A stretch of DNA of 64,000 nucleotides. It comes from Candidatus Planktophila sulfonica (GTDB lineage: Bacteria > Actinomycetota > Actinomycetes > Nanopelagicales > Nanopelagicaceae). Below the pieces are notes generated by a model, which was not told the origin of the DNA, did no database searches, and worked only from the letters and a program-made list of their open reading frames with translations. Where the stretch lies: contig NZ_CP016773.1 in NCBI RefSeq assembly GCF_002288065.1, forward strand, positions 620,001 through 684,000, read 5' to 3'. A program made the translations under genes and the position numbers. Below, one piece after another: positions 8,409 to 24,771 of this stretch (positions within the stretch are counted from its first letter, which is position 1; each line of letters starts with the position of its first letter).

Positions 8409-9835
8409 TGGCGCTCTGGGGCGGACGTTTTTCTGAAACACCAGCTGATGCTGTCTTCGCACTCTCTCGCAGCGTCCACTTTGATTGGCGACTAGCGCCT
8501 TATGACCTACGTTCTTCACTTGCTCACTTAGCCGTTCTTCAGTCGAGCGGCCTGCTCGAAGATTCCGTGGCTGAACCTATTCGCGGAGCTTTGAACGAAC
8601 TCATCTCTGAAGTTGCTGCTGGAAGATTCGTCGCAAACGAGACTGATGAAGATGTACATAGCGCTCTTGAACGTGGATTAACTGAGAAGTTGGGCGCCAT
8701 TGGAGGCTCTCTTCGTGCTGGTCGTTCACGTAATGACCAAGTAGCAACCGACCTTCGCCTTTACGCCATCGATCACATGATCGAAGTTGCTCAACAGATT
8801 CTGGCGCTACAAAGCGCACTTATTGCAAAGGCATCTGAATATGGAGATGCACCAGCACCAGGATTTACTCACTTGCAGCATGCTCAGCCAGTTCTCTTCG
8901 GACATGAAATCGCAAAGCATGTACAAGGATTTTCTCGCGATCTCGATCGCATCCACGATTGGCTAGATCGCGCACTAGTAAGCCCGTTGGGCTCAGGTGC
9001 ACTGGCTGGATCATCACTTCCGCTCTCACCTGAGGTAACTGCCAAGAACCTTGGCTTCACATCAAGTGCGGCAAATTCAATTGATGGCGTATCTGACCGC
9101 GACTTTGTTGCTGAAGCGCTCTTCACTCTTTCAATGGTTGGAATTCATCTTTCTCGAATCGGCGAAGAATGGTGCATCTGGGCCACAACTGAATTTGGTT
9201 GGGCGAAAGTTGCAGATGCCTATTCAACCGGCTCATCAATCATGCCTCAGAAGAAGAATCCGGATATGGCAGAACTTGCTCGCGGAAAAGCGGGACGTTT
9301 AGTTGGAAACCTCACTGGAGTTCTGACGATGCTGAAAGGTTTGCCTTTCGCATACAACCGCGATCTCCAAGAAGATAAAGAACCTCTCTTTGATTCCATC
9401 GATACCGTGCTTCTAGTTCTTCCTGCAGTTACAGGAATGGTTGCTACAACAGATTTCGATCGCGAGAAGATGGCACTTGCTGCTCCTCTCGGATTCTCAC
9501 TTGCAACAGAGATTGCTGATTATTTGGTTCAAGCAAAGGTTCCTTTCGCTCATGCCCACGAAGCAGCCGGTAAGTGCGTTGCGATGTGCGAAGCATCAGG
9601 GCGCCAACTCCACCAATTAACTGACGAAGAGTTTGCATCGATTCATCCATCGCTCAAGGGCGATGTGCGTGATGTATTAACGGTCCATGGCGCCCTTGAA
9701 TCGCGCACGACTGTGGGCGGAACTTCACCTTCATCCTTTAAGCAGCAGATCAAAGAGTCGACAGCAATTACTGCTGCCTACTCGAAAGAATTCACCGACA
9801 AGGCAAAGGCTTTCTCAGAGATGATGGGTGCGTGA
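8408..9835 (+). CDS. argH: argininosuccinate lyase
   Basis: Last step of arginine synthesis: argininosuccinate to arginine and fumarate. The 475-residue protein has the fumarase/aspartase superfamily signature GSSIMPQKKNPDMAE near residues 275-290, with the catalytic serine in this loop, and the GSGALAGSS segment of the active site. It directly follows argR and its stop overlaps the tyrS GTG start as GTGA, so the arg operon probably reads through into tyrS. Confidence 0.97.
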   Translation: MALWGGRFSETPADAVFALSRSVHFDWRLAPYDLRSSLAHLAVLQSSGLLEDSVAEPIRGALNELISEVAAGRFVANETDEDVHSALERGLTEKLGAIGGSLRAGRSRNDQVATDLRLYAIDHMIEVAQQILALQSALIAKASEYGDAPAPGFTHLQHAQPVLFGHEIAKHVQGFSRDLDRIHDWLDRALVSPLGSGALAGSSLPLSPEVTAKNLGFTSSAANSIDGVSDRDFVAEALFTLSMVGIHLSRIGEEWCIWATTEFGWAKVADAYSTGSSIMPQKKNPDMAELARGKAGRLVGNLTGVLTMLKGLPFAYNRDLQEDKEPLFDSIDTVLLVLPAVTGMVATTDFDREKMALAAPLGFSLATEIADYLVQAKVPFAHAHEAAGKCVAMCEASGRQLHQLTDEEFASIHPSLKGDVRDVLTVHGALESRTTVGGTSPSSFKQQIKESTAITAAYSKEFTDKAKAFSEMMGA

Positions 9836-11112
9836 AAAACGACATGACTGACCTAATCGATGACCTTAAATGGCGCGGGCTTATCTCGCAGACCACAGAT
9901 GAAAAGGAGCTTCGTGAAGCTCTGAAGAAGCCGATCACTCTCTATTTAGGCACTGACCCAACCGCACCCAGCATTCACGTAGGAAACCTTGTAGTCCTCC
10001 TCGTTCTCCGCCGCTTCCAGTTAGCTGGCCACCACACGCTTCCATTGATCGGGGGAGCGACCGGTCTTGTGGGAGATCCCAGCGGAAAGAATGAAGAGCG
10101 CACACTGAATACAACCGATGTTGTCGAACAGTGGGTTAAGCGCATGACGGCTCAACTCTCTAAGTTTATGGATTTCGAAACCAAGGTAAATCCAGCAAAG
10201 ATGGTCAATAACCTTGACTGGACTGCGCCGATGTCAGCGATCGAATTCTTACGCGATATTGGAAAACACTTCAGTATCAATCAGATGCTCAATAAGGATT
10301 CAGTTTCAACGCGTCTTGAGAAAGATGGAATTTCGTACACGGAATTTTCTTACCAAGTGTTGCAATCAATGGATTTCCTTGAGCTCTACCGCAGTTATAA
10401 CTGCACACTTCAAATCGGTGGTTCAGATCAGTGGGGAAATATCACTGCGGGTCTTGATCTCATCCGTCGTGCAGAAGGAGGATCTGCACACGCACTTACA
10501 GTTCCACTACTGACTAAAGCTGACGGTTCCAAGTTCGGTAAGACTGCAGGTGGTGCTGTATGGATTGATCCTGAAATGACATCGCCATATGCCTTCTTCC
10601 AATACTGGTTGAACTCAGATGATAAAGATGTCATCAAGTTCCTTAAGGTCTTCTCATTTAAATCTCGTGAAGAGATCGAAGCACTGGAAAAAACACATAA
10701 CGAAAACCCTGGTGCACGCGAAGCGCATCGCGAACTCGCGCGTGAATTAACATCACTTGTGCATAGTCCCGAAATTGCGCAGCGCGTTGAAGCTGCAGCA
10801 CGTGCGTTATTCGGACAAGGTGATATCACCGAACTCGATGAAGCGACGTTATCTGCAGCCCTTGCAGAACTTCCACGAACTCAAGTGAAAAGTGGCGAAG
10901 AGATTCCAACATGGGTAGATCTATTGGCAGCCACTGGTGTTGTTGACTCTAAATCGGCCGCTCGACGCATCGTTAAAGAAGGTGGCGCATATCTCAATAA
11001 TGAGAAGATCTCTGGCGAAGATTTCCGCCTCGAAAAAAGCCACTTTTTATGCGGAAAATATGCAGTTTTACGTAAAGGCAAGAGAGACTTGGCGGCTGTC
11101 GAGCTCATTTAA
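9832..11112 (+). CDS. tyrS: tyrosine-tRNA ligase
   Basis: Class I synthetase charging tRNA-Tyr. The HIGH motif appears as SIHVGNL near residue 47 and the KMSKS motif as KFGKT near residue 233; the tyrosine-binding GGSDQWGNI stretch is present, and the last ~60 residues form the S4 RNA-binding domain (from DSKSAARRIVKEGG). The 426-residue length is normal. The GTG start overlaps the argH stop by four bases; an ATG four codons in is an alternative. A terminator follows at 11128. Confidence 0.96.
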   Translation: MKNDMTDLIDDLKWRGLISQTTDEKELREALKKPITLYLGTDPTAPSIHVGNLVVLLVLRRFQLAGHHTLPLIGGATGLVGDPSGKNEERTLNTTDVVEQWVKRMTAQLSKFMDFETKVNPAKMVNNLDWTAPMSAIEFLRDIGKHFSINQMLNKDSVSTRLEKDGISYTEFSYQVLQSMDFLELYRSYNCTLQIGGSDQWGNITAGLDLIRRAEGGSAHALTVPLLTKADGSKFGKTAGGAVWIDPEMTSPYAFFQYWLNSDDKDVIKFLKVFSFKSREEIEALEKTHNENPGAREAHRELARELTSLVHSPEIAQRVEAAARALFGQGDITELDEATLSAALAELPRTQVKSGEEIPTWVDLLAATGVVDSKSAARRIVKEGGAYLNNEKISGEDFRLEKSHFLCGKYAVLRKGKRDLAAVELI

Positions 11113-11127
11113 GTAAATTCTTACCCC

Positions 11128-11168
11128 GAAAAACCTCACTTTTTACGCATAAAAGTGAGGATTTTTCG
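11128..11168 (+). terminator. Rho-independent terminator after tyrS
   Basis: A ten-pair stem CCTCACTTTT (11134-11143) with AAAAGTGAGG (11151-11160) encloses a seven-base loop and is followed by ATTTTTCG. CGAAAAA and TTTTTCG outside the stem extend the symmetry, so it could work in both directions. It separates the arg-tyrS operon from the rRNA operon. Confidence 0.85.
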
Positions 11169-11216
11169 TATTTCGACCCAATTTGGCCATTTCGGGGTGA
11201 TTGCCAGTAGCCCGAT

Positions 11217-11252
11217 TTGACCTGTATGGGGGAGAGACCTATAGTTACGCTC
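11217..11252 (+). promoter_or_regulatory. rRNA operon promoter
   Basis: TTGACC (-35, 11217-11222), exactly 17 bp, then TATAGT (-10, 11240-11245): a near-consensus housekeeping sigma promoter with a start expected near 11252. This gives a leader of about 340 bases before mature 16S. No second promoter of similar quality was seen in the 483-base gap. Confidence 0.8.
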
Positions 11253-11595
11253 CTTGCTGTGGAACGGACACGAAAGTGGTCGTACAGCATTTCCTCCAGA
11301 TTAAGGCCATTACCGCCGTTTTGACGTGCGCGTAGCCATGGACTAGATTTGGCGGTCTGCCCTGAAAAGTGGAAGAGATTCCGCAAAGCAGTGCGCATCC
11401 GTACCTTGAGAACTCAACAGCGTGCCATAAGTCAATGCCAGAGAATGGTGTTAATTCGCCATTCTCTAAATAAATACTTCAATGAAGTATGTACCAGACA
11501 CTATTTATAGCGTCTGGAAATACTCGTTGATTTCCTTTGGTAAAGACAAAATAAACGACAGTTTGTTTGTCTCGTAAGCCATGAACAAAACTTTC
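11253..11595 (+). other. rRNA operon leader with hairpins
   Basis: No gene lies here. The leader contains the motif TTGAGAACTCAACAGCGT near 11405-11422, the 5' strand of the 16S processing stem (11428-11438), a hairpin at 11440-11467 (GAGAATGG/CCATTCTC), a seven-pair hairpin at 11474-11490 (ATACTTC/GAAGTAT) and another at 11494-11517 (CCAGAC/GTCTGG). These are typical of transcripts managed by antitermination factors and RNase III; which hairpin does what is not known from sequence. Confidence 0.65.
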
Positions 11596-16490
<4,895 letters not shown>

Positions 16491-16501
16491 CAAAGTTGCT
16501 A

Positions 16502-16542
16502 CGCGTCCACTGTGTGGTTCTCGAGATACGGTCGAGAACCAC
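16502..16542 (+). other. 23S processing stem 3' strand and competing hairpin
   Basis: 16502-16531 is the partner of 13359-13388. The same bases also form a local 11-pair hairpin, GTGGTTCTCGA (16514-16524) with TCGAGAACCAC (16532-16542). The two structures share bases and cannot both form. Confidence 0.65.
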
Positions 16543-16614
16543 GAACATAAGAAGATCAAATTAATTTTTGATCAGACTTACTTTTCGTAGGTTCATGCCA
16601 AAAACTCAATAGCG

Positions 16615-16733
16615 TTTCGGCGACCATAGCGAGAGGGAAACACCCGGTCCCATTCCGAACCCGGAAGTTAAGCCTCTCAGCGTCGATGGTACTGCACGGG
16701 TGACCTTGTGGGAGAGTAGAACGTCGCCGGACT
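16615..16733 (+). rRNA. rrf: 5S ribosomal RNA
   Basis: About 119 bases with terminal pairing of TTTCGGCGAC at the 5' end with GTCGCCGGA at the 3' end, and the conserved loop sequence CCCATTCCGAACCCGGAAG. It ends the rRNA operon just before the terminator. Exact ends are estimated from the closing stem. Confidence 0.93.
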
Positions 16734-16741
16734 TCTTTTAT

Positions 16742-16776
16742 AAAAAGGGGCGCTTATTTTTAAGCGCCCCTTTTTT
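16742..16776 (+). terminator. rRNA operon terminator
   Basis: A perfect ten-pair stem GGGGCGCTTA (16747-16756) and TAAGCGCCCC (16761-16770) with a TTTT loop, preceded by five A and followed by six T. It is a strong intrinsic terminator. Confidence 0.95.
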
Positions 16777-16862
16777 ATTTCTCAAACGTTTTTACAACGC
16801 TTTAGAAATGTAGAAGTTAAACTTAACTAGATGCCAAAAGCATCAAAAAATTGGAGTGAGCA

Positions 16863-17837
16863 ATGGAAGAGCGTCCACGCAACAGCGATCGATCAAGCAG
16901 CGATCGACCAGCGCGACCATCAAACGGTCGCCCTTCTTCACGCCCATCCTCATCAAGACCATCGAGCGGCCGTCCATCATCGGATCGTCCAAGCTCTGGC
17001 CGTCCATCTTCATCCAGACCTTCATCTTCTCGCCCGCAATCTCGCGAAGATCGTCCAGCTCGTGGCGGTCGCGATGACCGCGCTGGCGCAACGCGCCAAG
17101 TTTCACAGGGCCGCGATGTCAGCGATCCACGCGGGTTTCGTCCAGCTCCACAAGAACGCGATCAATCGCGAATTCGTCCACGCATCTTTGAACCAGATAT
17201 TCCTGAAGATGTTACAGGCGAAGAGCTCGAGAAGAGCGTTCGTGCAGAGCTATTAAGTCTCTCTGCTGAAAATGCAAAGGTTGTTGCGCGTCATATGGTC
17301 TGCGTCAATCTGTATATGGATATTGATCCAGAACTTTCACATAAGCATGCAGTTGCTGCAGCACACCATGCAGGTCGTCTTGCAGTGGTTCGCGAAACTG
17401 CGGGTTATGCCGCATATCGCGCAGGTCATTATGAAATCGCACTGAAAGAGTTGCGCGCATCAAACAGAATCTCCGGCGATGTTTCGATGTGGCCAGTAAT
17501 GGCTGACTGCGAACGTGGCCTTGGAAACCCTCTAAAAGCCTTGAATTTGGCTGGTTCAGACGAGGTCAAACGATTGGCAAAGCCTGAAGAAATCGAAATG
17601 CGCATCGTCGCATCCGGTGCACGTCGCGATCTCGGTGAATTCGATGCAGCCGTTGTTACCTTGCAATGTAAAGAGTTAAAGAATGAGAGCGAAGATTGGG
17701 CATTCCGTCTTCGCTACGCATACGCAGATGCGCTCGAAGCTGCAGGACGCTCAGAAGAAGCGCGCGAATGGTTTTCGAAGTGTGCAGATCTCGATCCTGA
17801 AGACGAGACCGATGCGCGCGAACGTTCACAGCAGTAG
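16863..17837 (+). CDS. TPR-like protein with Arg-Pro-Ser repeat tail
   Basis: A 324-residue protein. Residues 1-110 are low-complexity, with repeated RPSS/GRPSS units between about 18 and 60 and many Arg/Asp residues, so this part is probably disordered and may bind nucleic acid or protein. From about 120 to 310 it is helical with TPR-like spacing (AAYRAGHYEIALKELRASNRI; ADALEAAGRSEEAREWFSKC). It takes the place of mycobacterial Rv1691, a TPR protein upstream of tlyA; the function is unknown there too. A GGAG ribosome binding site lies seven bases before the ATG. A long ORF in another frame over the same repeats is a shadow. Confidence 0.85.
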   Translation: MEERPRNSDRSSSDRPARPSNGRPSSRPSSSRPSSGRPSSDRPSSGRPSSSRPSSSRPQSREDRPARGGRDDRAGATRQVSQGRDVSDPRGFRPAPQERDQSRIRPRIFEPDIPEDVTGEELEKSVRAELLSLSAENAKVVARHMVCVNLYMDIDPELSHKHAVAAAHHAGRLAVVRETAGYAAYRAGHYEIALKELRASNRISGDVSMWPVMADCERGLGNPLKALNLAGSDEVKRLAKPEEIEMRIVASGARRDLGEFDAAVVTLQCKELKNESEDWAFRLRYAYADALEAAGRSEEAREWFSKCADLDPEDETDARERSQQ

Positions 17838-17860
17838 AGATATCCACATACTTCTTTAAA

Positions 17861-17879
17861 CTCTGAAAGTTCGTCAGAG
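17861..17879 (+). other. small hairpin between TPR and SSB-like genes
   Basis: CTCTGA and TCAGAG form a perfect six-pair stem with a seven-base loop. No T-run follows, so it is not a classic terminator; it may be an RNA end or processing element. Confidence 0.3.
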
Positions 17880-17921
17880 CAATACTCAATCATCGCCCCT
17901 TCATCTATTGAAAGGGTTTAT

Positions 17922-18287
17922 ATGGCTGCCACAAAGAGCGTTGCAAAGAAGACAGAGAAGAAGAGCGAGCAGATTGAAGAAGAAGTTGATTATTCACTCA
18001 ACGATTTGCTCCTTCGAGGCCGTGTCTCAGCTCCTGCGACAACTAAAGAATTGCCAAGCGGAGATAAGGTCGTTGAATTTCGTTTAATTGTCACTCGGTC
18101 TGAACGCGAAGGCGTCGACACCCTCGATATCGCAGCCTGGAGCGCAAAGATGCGAAAAGCAGCCCTGACCCTCGAAGGGGATGAATGGATTGAAGTTTCA
18201 GGCTCGATTCACCGTCGTTTCTGGCAGAGCCCAACAGGCGTTGCCAGCCGTTGGCAGATTGAGGCTGCTGAGATTGTCCGCCTCTAG
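17922..18287 (+). CDS. SSB-like OB-fold single-stranded DNA-binding protein
   Basis: A 121-residue protein. After a charged, Lys/Glu-rich N-terminus (1-25) comes a single OB-fold domain: NDLLLRGRVSAPATTKELPSGDKVVEFRLIV, then DTLDIAAWSAKMRKAA and the closing strand WIEVSGSIHRRFW, as in bacterial SSB. It is shorter than canonical SSB (about 160-180) and lacks the acidic C-terminal DDxPF tail, so it is likely an accessory SSB paralogue. An SD (GAAAGGG) precedes the ATG. In Mycobacterium a HAD phosphatase gene occupies this position. Confidence 0.75.
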   Translation: MAATKSVAKKTEKKSEQIEEEVDYSLNDLLLRGRVSAPATTKELPSGDKVVEFRLIVTRSEREGVDTLDIAAWSAKMRKAALTLEGDEWIEVSGSIHRRFWQSPTGVASRWQIEAAEIVRL

Positions 18288-18301
18288 TCGTATGGAATCG
18301 A

Positions 18302-18314
18302 TACTCTTACGTCA
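18302..18314 (+). promoter_or_regulatory. predicted leaderless promoter of the UbiK-like gene
   Basis: TACTCT at 18302-18307 lies six bases before the ATG at 18314; no ribosome binding site is present. Confidence 0.45.
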
Positions 18315-18640
18315 TGGCAAAGGCCCCTATTACCGAGATCTTCTCAACCCTCAAGAGCTATGCCCAGAAGCTCTCTGATGGCGAACGCACACCTGCTGAG
18401 ATCGCCACCGCCCTCAACGATTGGGCGCACGAGAGCGCAGATTCTGTGCGAGCGAAGATTCACGAAGAGGTAGAAGCTGCTGTCCTTAAGATGGGTTTTG
18501 TAAAGCGCGAAGAGTTCGATGCCCTTGCAAAAGAAGTCGCTGCTTTGAAGAAGAAATCTCCAGCCAAGAAAGCTGCAAAGAAATCTCCAGCTAAGAAGAT
18601 TGCTAAGAAGGCACCTACAAAGAAGGCGGCAAGTCGATGA
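18314..18640 (+). CDS. UbiK/BMFP-like small protein with histone-H1-like tail
   Basis: A 108-residue protein. Residues 1-80 are helical and end in VKREEFDALAKEVAALKKK, a coiled coil resembling the BMFP/UbiK accessory family. The last ~30 residues are Lys/Ala/Pro repeats (KKSPAKKAAKKSPAKK), like the basic tails of histone H1 and some actinobacterial nucleoid proteins. A role in membrane association or DNA binding is possible; neither is shown. The stop overlaps the next start as ATGA, so it is co-transcribed with the 49-residue gene and probably tlyA. Confidence 0.7.
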   Translation: MAKAPITEIFSTLKSYAQKLSDGERTPAEIATALNDWAHESADSVRAKIHEEVEAAVLKMGFVKREEFDALAKEVAALKKKSPAKKAAKKSPAKKIAKKAPTKKAASR

Positions 18641-18786
18641 CAGAAGAGAATGAAGTAGACCTCGTTCAAGAAGTTCGTACAGAACTTGATGAGATTGATG
18701 CCAGCGACCTCTCTGAACATTCAGCGCGTTTTGAGGCGCTCCACGAAAAACTTCAAGAGTCACTCAAGTCAATCGATAACCTCTAA
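18637..18786 (+). CDS. 49-residue acidic conserved protein upstream of tlyA (Rv1693-like by position)
   Basis: A short ORF starting MTEENEVDLVQEV and ending ESLKSIDNL. It is strongly acidic and predicted to form one or two amphipathic helices. The ATGA overlap with the gene before it and the 11-base gap to tlyA make it a convincing gene in spite of its size. In Mycobacterium tuberculosis a protein of about 58 residues, Rv1693, lies just upstream of tlyA; position and size agree. Function unknown. Confidence 0.7.
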   Translation: MTEENEVDLVQEVRTELDEIDASDLSEHSARFEALHEKLQESLKSIDNL

Positions 18787-18797
18787 GAACTCACATA

Positions 18798-19586
18798 ATG
18801 AAGACTCGTCTCGATGCAGAACTAGTTCGTCGCGAACTTGCACGTTCGCGCGAACATGCTGCTGATTTAATCGAGTCGCGTTCTGTACTTGTTGGTGGAA
18901 TTCCAGCCACAAAGCCAGCGACCCAAGTTGATGCCGAAACTTCCATCACCATTCAAGGCGATCGCGATGATTTCGTATCTCGCGGTGGCCATAAATTGGC
19001 AGGCGCTCTTGATGCATTCACTGGCGTTGCGGTTGAAGGAAAGACTTGTCTCGATGCGGGTGCGTCCACTGGTGGTTTCACCGATGTCTTATTGCGACGT
19101 GGTGCAGCACTCGTGGTCGCAGTAGACGTTGGTTACGGACAGCTGGCGTGGGAACTCCGACAGGACCCACGAGTGAAAGTCCTTGATCGCACCAATATTC
19201 GCCACCTCACCGGTGAACAAGTCGGTGAAGGTATTGATTTAGTTGTAGCAGACCTCTCTTTCATTTCACTCTCACTCGTATTGCCTGCCCTGGCTGCGGT
19301 ATCAAAGCCAGAAGCAGATTTTGTTCTGATGGTAAAACCACAATTCGAGGTTGGCCGCGAAAAACTTGGTGCTGGGGGAGTCGTACGTGATCCAGCACTT
19401 CGTCGCGGAGCTGTTCTCGATGTCGCAGAGTCCGCTTACGACGTTGGTCTTGGAACTATGGGCATCGCTGCAAGTCCGCTTCCAGGTCCTGCAGGTAACG
19501 TTGAATACTTCTTATGGTTACGTCGCGGAGCACCTGAAATTGATGAGGCCGCCCTCGATACTGCGATTGCTATGGGACCTGCCTAA
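18798..19586 (+). CDS. tlyA: TlyA-type rRNA 2'-O-methyltransferase / hemolysin-family protein
   Basis: S-adenosylmethionine-dependent 2'-O-methyltransferase; mycobacterial TlyA modifies both 16S (C1409) and 23S (C1920) rRNA, which gives capreomycin sensitivity. The 262 residues contain an N-terminal S4 RNA-binding domain (1-60) and an FtsJ-like Rossmann domain with LDAGASTGGFTDVLL as the SAM site and catalytic-region VVADLSFISL. It is followed by nadK and recN as in mycobacteria, overlapping nadK by one base (TAATG). Confidence 0.93.
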   Translation: MKTRLDAELVRRELARSREHAADLIESRSVLVGGIPATKPATQVDAETSITIQGDRDDFVSRGGHKLAGALDAFTGVAVEGKTCLDAGASTGGFTDVLLRRGAALVVAVDVGYGQLAWELRQDPRVKVLDRTNIRHLTGEQVGEGIDLVVADLSFISLSLVLPALAAVSKPEADFVLMVKPQFEVGREKLGAGGVVRDPALRRGAVLDVAESAYDVGLGTMGIAASPLPGPAGNVEYFLWLRRGAPEIDEAALDTAIAMGPA

Positions 19587-20435
19587 TGACTATTCGTTCA
19601 GCCGCGCTAGTAATTAGCCCATCACGCGCCGAAGCAATTGCTGCTGCGAAGGAACTTGCACCACTTCTCTATTCTGCGGGTTTCTCGCTCTACACAATCT
19701 CTGATGTCTCAATCGAAGGTATCAAGAAGGTTGCTCCATCTGATCTTCCAGAAATTGAGATCGCTGTTGTTCTTGGTGGCGATGGCACCATTCTTCGTGC
19801 TGCTGAAATTACTTTGAGCAGAAATATTCCATTACTCGGAATCAATATGGGTCATGTCGGTTTTATGGCAGAAGTACAGCGACCAACTATCTCTGCAATC
19901 GCAGAAAGCATTATCTCTAAAAGCTATGTCTCAGAAGATCGCATGATTCTACGTTTCTCCGTCGAACGGGCTGGCAAAGAGATCGGAAAAGGTTGGGCAC
20001 TTAACGAAGTGACAGTCGAACGTGATGGCACAACCATGGTCGAACTCTTCGTTGAAATCGATAGCCGCCCACTTTCGCATTGGGGTTGCGATGGGCTCAT
20101 CTGTTCAACTCCGACTGGTTCTACCGCCTATGCATTTAGCGCAGGTGGGCCAGTGCTGTGGCCTGAAGTCGATGCACTTGTCTTGTTGCCAATCTCTGCT
20201 CACGCACTCTTCTCGCGTCCTATGGTCGTTTCGCCAAAGTCTGAAATTGTCGTCACCATCGAATCAACAGAGGCGCTTCTCTCAGCAGATTCTCTGCGCA
20301 AAATTCCACTTCAGAAGGGTGATCGCGTTCTCATTACTCGCGATGTTCAGACAATCAAGCTCTCACACGTTTCAAAGACGCTTTTCACAGATAGATTGGT
20401 AGCAAAGTTCAAACTTCCCGTTGAAGGTTGGCGCG

Positions 20436-20443
<8 letters not shown>
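19586..20443 (+). CDS. nadK: NAD kinase
   Basis: Makes NADP from NAD with ATP or polyphosphate. The 285 residues include the GGDGT motif (VVLGGDGTILRAAE, near residue 70) and the second conserved block GCDGLICSTPTGSTAYAFSAGGPV that binds NAD. It is translationally coupled to tlyA (TAATG). The recN start lies inside the end of this gene, an arrangement conserved in Actinobacteria. Confidence 0.96.
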
Positions 20444-23826
<3,383 letters not shown>

Positions 23827-23828
23827 AT

Positions 23829-23841
23829 TACAGTTGTGCAA
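23829..23841 (+). promoter_or_regulatory. predicted leaderless promoter of xerD
   Basis: TACAGT at 23829-23834 ends six bases before the ATG at 23841; there is no SD. Confidence 0.5.
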
Positions 23842-24758
23842 TGAAGTTCGAGGCAGCACGCAGCTCTTATCTCGATCAACTGCGTATTGAACGAGGGCTT
23901 TCTAGTAATTCAATATCTTCCTACACTCGTGATCTAGCAAAGTTCGAGCTATTTCTTCAAAACTCACGTAAAGATTTTGTGAACCTCACGGCACAAGACC
24001 TCACCGACTTTGAAGTCTCACTCAAAGCTATGGGACTGGCGCTTTCGAGCATCAATCGGACCTTGTCTGCCGTTAAGGGCTTCTACAAGTACGCATCTGT
24101 TGAATTTGATATCTCTAATCCAACTCTTGAGATAGTCAGTGCGAAGATTGCAAGGAAACTTCCTAAAGCGCTTTCAGTAGATGAAGTAACGAACTTGATT
24201 GAATCTGCAAAGCGAGAAGGTGATCCCATTTCACTTCGAGATTTCGCGATGTTGGAACTGCTTTACTCATCGGGTGGCCGTGTAAGTGAAATAGTAGGAG
24301 TAAATACCGGTGACATTTCTGTCACGCAGACCGATGATGGTGATGTAACGGTCTTGAAGTTGCGGGGGAAAGGCTCCAAAGAACGCCTTGTTCCACTCGG
24401 CAAATTCGCAGTCGCAGCAATTGAAGACTACTTCACGCGCACTCGACCAGCGTTAGCCGCTAAGAATTCAAAATCCGAACCAGCTCTCTTTCTTAACGCT
24501 CGCGGAAAACGATTATCAAGGCAGAGCGCATGGCAGATAGTTCTAGATGCTGCAGTTGCAACAGGGCTCGAAGGCAAAGTTAGCCCTCACGTTTTCAGAC
24601 ATTCATATGCGACACATCTACTTGATGGAGGCGCAGATATTCGCGTGGTGCAAGAGTTGTTGGGCCATTCATCAGTTACAACAACACAGATTTACACACT
24701 GATTACAATCGATAAAGTGCGCGAGACGTACAGCACCGCACACCCCAGAGCAAAGTGA
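23841..24758 (+). CDS. xerD: tyrosine recombinase XerD
   Basis: Resolves chromosome dimers at dif during division. The 305 residues have the N-terminal SAM-like core-binding domain (1-90) and a catalytic domain with RVSEIVG (first Arg), a lysine in the beta hairpin (KGSKERLVPLG), HVFRHSYATHLLDGG (His and second Arg), LLGHSSVTTTQIYT (His and the nucleophile Tyr). pyrG-xerD-parA-scpAB order matches Mycobacterium and supports XerD rather than an integrase. It converges with the RHH gene across 13 bases. Confidence 0.93.
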   Translation: MKFEAARSSYLDQLRIERGLSSNSISSYTRDLAKFELFLQNSRKDFVNLTAQDLTDFEVSLKAMGLALSSINRTLSAVKGFYKYASVEFDISNPTLEIVSAKIARKLPKALSVDEVTNLIESAKREGDPISLRDFAMLELLYSSGGRVSEIVGVNTGDISVTQTDDGDVTVLKLRGKGSKERLVPLGKFAVAAIEDYFTRTRPALAAKNSKSEPALFLNARGKRLSRQSAWQIVLDAAVATGLEGKVSPHVFRHSYATHLLDGGADIRVVQELLGHSSVTTTQIYTLITIDKVRETYSTAHPRAK

Positions 24759-24771
24759 AGCTAAGGAGTTA

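Noticed and set aside
16918-17040. CRISPR-like direct repeats
   Set aside because: The repeats are short, imperfect, in frame and code for RPSS units; there are no spacers and no cas genes.
16831-17256. A 141-codon His/Ala-rich frame over the RPSS repeats
   Set aside because: It is produced by the repeat DNA read in another frame; the TPR-protein frame has an SD and continues for 324 codons.
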